Positions 12,355 to 13,539 of a stretch of DNA of 13,539 nucleotides are shown here, piece after piece. The translations under genes and the position numbers were made by a program. Source of the DNA: Archangium sp. GTDB lineage: Bacteria > Myxococcota > Myxococcia > Myxococcales > Myxococcaceae. The notes under the pieces are model-generated. The model did no database searches, was not told where the DNA came from, and worked only from the letters and a program-made list of their open reading frames with translations. Each line of letters starts with the position of its first letter. The first letter of the stretch is position 1. The DNA lies in contig JAEUJR010000563.1 of assembly GCA_016793585.1 (NCBI GenBank), forward strand, positions 1-13,539, written 5' to 3'.

Positions 12355-13539
12355 ATGACCGCCGCCGTCGCCATTCCTCCGCCGATGCCGCAGTCGCAGC
12401 TCGACGCCGCCGTGAATCGCGTGAAAGAGAACGCCGCCGCCTTCGCGCGCACCAGCATCGACGAGCGCATCGCGTTCCTCCGCCAGATGCGCGACGGCTA
12501 CATGAGCATCGCCGAAGAGTCTGTGCGGCTGGCCTGCGCGTACAAAGGCGTGCCCTTCGAGAGCCCGTCGTCGGGTGAAGAGTGGCTCGCCGGCCCGATG
12601 GTGACGATTCGGGTGCTGCGGCTGACCGAGCACGCGCTGCGAGAGGTGAAGCAGTACGGCGCTCCGCGCGTGACGGACAAGATGATGCGTGAGCTGCCTG
12701 ACGGCCGCCTCGCGGTACGCGTGTTCCCGTCAGACTCGTTCGACTCGGTGCTGCTCGCGAAGCACGTGGGCGAGGCGTACATGCAGAAGGGCGTCACCCG
12801 CGCGAACCTCGCCGAGCACCAGGCCGTGCACTACCGCAAGCCGCATCAGGGCCGCGTGTGCCTCGTGCTCGGCGCCGGCAACGTGAACGCGATTCCCCCA
12901 ACCGACGTCGTCTACAAGATGTTCGCCGAGGGCACCGTCTGCGTGCTCAAGATGAACCCCGTCAACGCGTATCTCGGGCCGCTCATCGAGAAAGCGTTCG
13001 CGCCGCTCATCGCGCGCGGCTTCTTTGCGGTCGTCTACGGCGGCGGTGAAGAGGGCGCGTACCTCGTCAATCACCCGGCCATCGACGAGATTCACATCAC
13101 CGGCTCGGACAAGACGCACGACCTGATGGTCTGGGGCCCCGAAGGCGCCGACCGTGAGGCGCGCAAGGCCCGCAACGAGCCGCTCCTCAAGAAGGACATC
13201 ACCTCGGAGCTCGGCAACGTCTCGCCCGTCATCGTCGTGCCCGGCCCGTGGGACCAGGCGAGCCTCGAGTTCCAGGCACGCAACATCGGCGGCATGGTCT
13301 GCAACAACGCCAGCTTCAACTGCAACTCGGCCAAGCTGCTCGTCACCACGAAGGGCTGGAGCCAGCGGCAGACCCTGCTCGACCTCGTCTCCGCGTCCAT
13401 GGCGACGGGCGGCGTGCGCAAGGGCTGGTACCCGGGCGCCGAGACGCGGTGGAAGCAGTTCGTCGAGGGCCGCAAGAACGTGAAGATCATCGGCGACGCG
13501 AAGCAGGGCGAGCTCGCGTACGCGTTCATCACCGATGTC
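12355..13539 (+). CDS. Aldehyde dehydrogenase superfamily protein, 3' end outside window
   Basis: The first 395 residues of a gene running off the right edge. ATG 12355 is preceded by GGAG (12345-12348) at 6-base spacing. The N-terminus is MTAAVAIPPPMPQSQLDAAV, without a signal, so the protein is cytosolic. Aldehyde dehydrogenase landmarks occur in order: VLGAGNVNAIPPTD (171-184, the nucleotide-binding start), LKMNPVN (about 200-206), ITGSDKT (about 248-254, like FTGS) and ELGNVSPVIV (285-294, like ELGGKSP, with Glu285 as general base). Then comes NIGGMVCNNASFNCNSAKLL (310-329), where Cys323 best aligns with the catalytic Cys; Cys316 is an alternative. The active-site block is unlike the usual GQxCxAxxR, so substrate class cannot be named; a large bacterial subfamily of about 550-600 residues fits. 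It would oxidise aldehydes, or reduce acyl groups, with NAD(P). Confidence 0.88.
   Translation, partial: MTAAVAIPPPMPQSQLDAAVNRVKENAAAFARTSIDERIAFLRQMRDGYMSIAEESVRLACAYKGVPFESPSSGEEWLAGPMVTIRVLRLTEHALREVKQYGAPRVTDKMMRELPDGRLAVRVFPSDSFDSVLLAKHVGEAYMQKGVTRANLAEHQAVHYRKPHQGRVCLVLGAGNVNAIPPTDVVYKMFAEGTVCVLKMNPVNAYLGPLIEKAFAPLIARGFFAVVYGGGEEGAYLVNHPAIDEIHITGSDKTHDLMVWGPEGADREARKARNEPLLKKDITSELGNVSPVIVVPGPWDQASLEFQARNIGGMVCNNASFNCNSAKLLVTTKGWSQRQTLLDLVSASMATGGVRKGWYPGAETRWKQFVEGRKNVKIIGDAKQGELAYAFITDV

Noticed and set aside
1..13539. CRISPR array, tRNA, rRNA, insertion sequence or riboswitch
   Set aside because: Read-through by eye on both strands showed no regularly spaced repeats, transposase-like protein, tRNA-like cloverleaf or recognisable riboswitch core. 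Genes fill almost the whole window.

Overview
The window is GC-rich and its genes use G or C in nearly all third codon positions. Several features point to a member of the Myxococcota (Deltaproteobacteria-like): many predicted lipoproteins and outer-membrane barrels, a cysteine-module lipoprotein, Gly/Ser- or Gly/Ala-rich linkers after lipoboxes, PDAG/DGG-type surface motifs, and a C-terminal Cys-TM-Arg tail resembling MYXO-CTERM. This assignment is inference from protein style; there is no rRNA or marker gene here. No tRNA, rRNA, CRISPR array, insertion sequence or phage gene was seen.

Layout. (1) Positions 1-2934, minus strand: a barrel-like lipoprotein (start 2934), then a 616-residue lipoprotein with about 13 tandem four-cysteine modules (start 2037), then the 5' end of an unrecognised gene running off the left edge (start 179). 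Gaps of 42 and 7 bases suggest one operon. (2) Positions 2935-3074: a divergent intergenic region with three perfect inverted repeats, each with a 4-base loop. (3) Positions 3075-6132, plus strand: an outer-membrane barrel-like protein, a Tat-signal exported protein of unknown function, and a small cytosolic protein of unknown function, spaced by about 32 bases each. (4) Positions 6139-6170: a 12-bp perfect hairpin between convergent genes, probably a shared terminator. (5) Positions 6178-10046, minus strand: four genes in a row, read right to left: a small secreted, membrane-anchored protein; a large nucleotidyltransferase of the RlaP/PF10127 type with an extra N-terminal beta-rich domain; a lipoprotein; and a second, smaller RlaP-type nucleotidyltransferase. 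(6) Positions 10130-12261, plus strand: a CsgG/TolB-N-like exported protein with two C-terminal membrane segments, overlapping by 4 bases (GTGA) a lipoprotein with FG-GAP-like repeats. (7) From 12355 to the right edge: the first 395 residues of an aldehyde dehydrogenase superfamily protein.

How the genes may work together. Most of the window encodes cell-envelope proteins of unknown role. The most distinctive unit is the minus-strand cluster 6178-10046, where two divergent RlaP-type nucleotidyltransferases sit with two exported proteins and without the RNA ligase or RNA-end-processing genes with which RlaP is usually discussed. There is no gene-free stretch above 300 bases; the largest gap is the 140-base divergent region 2935-3074.
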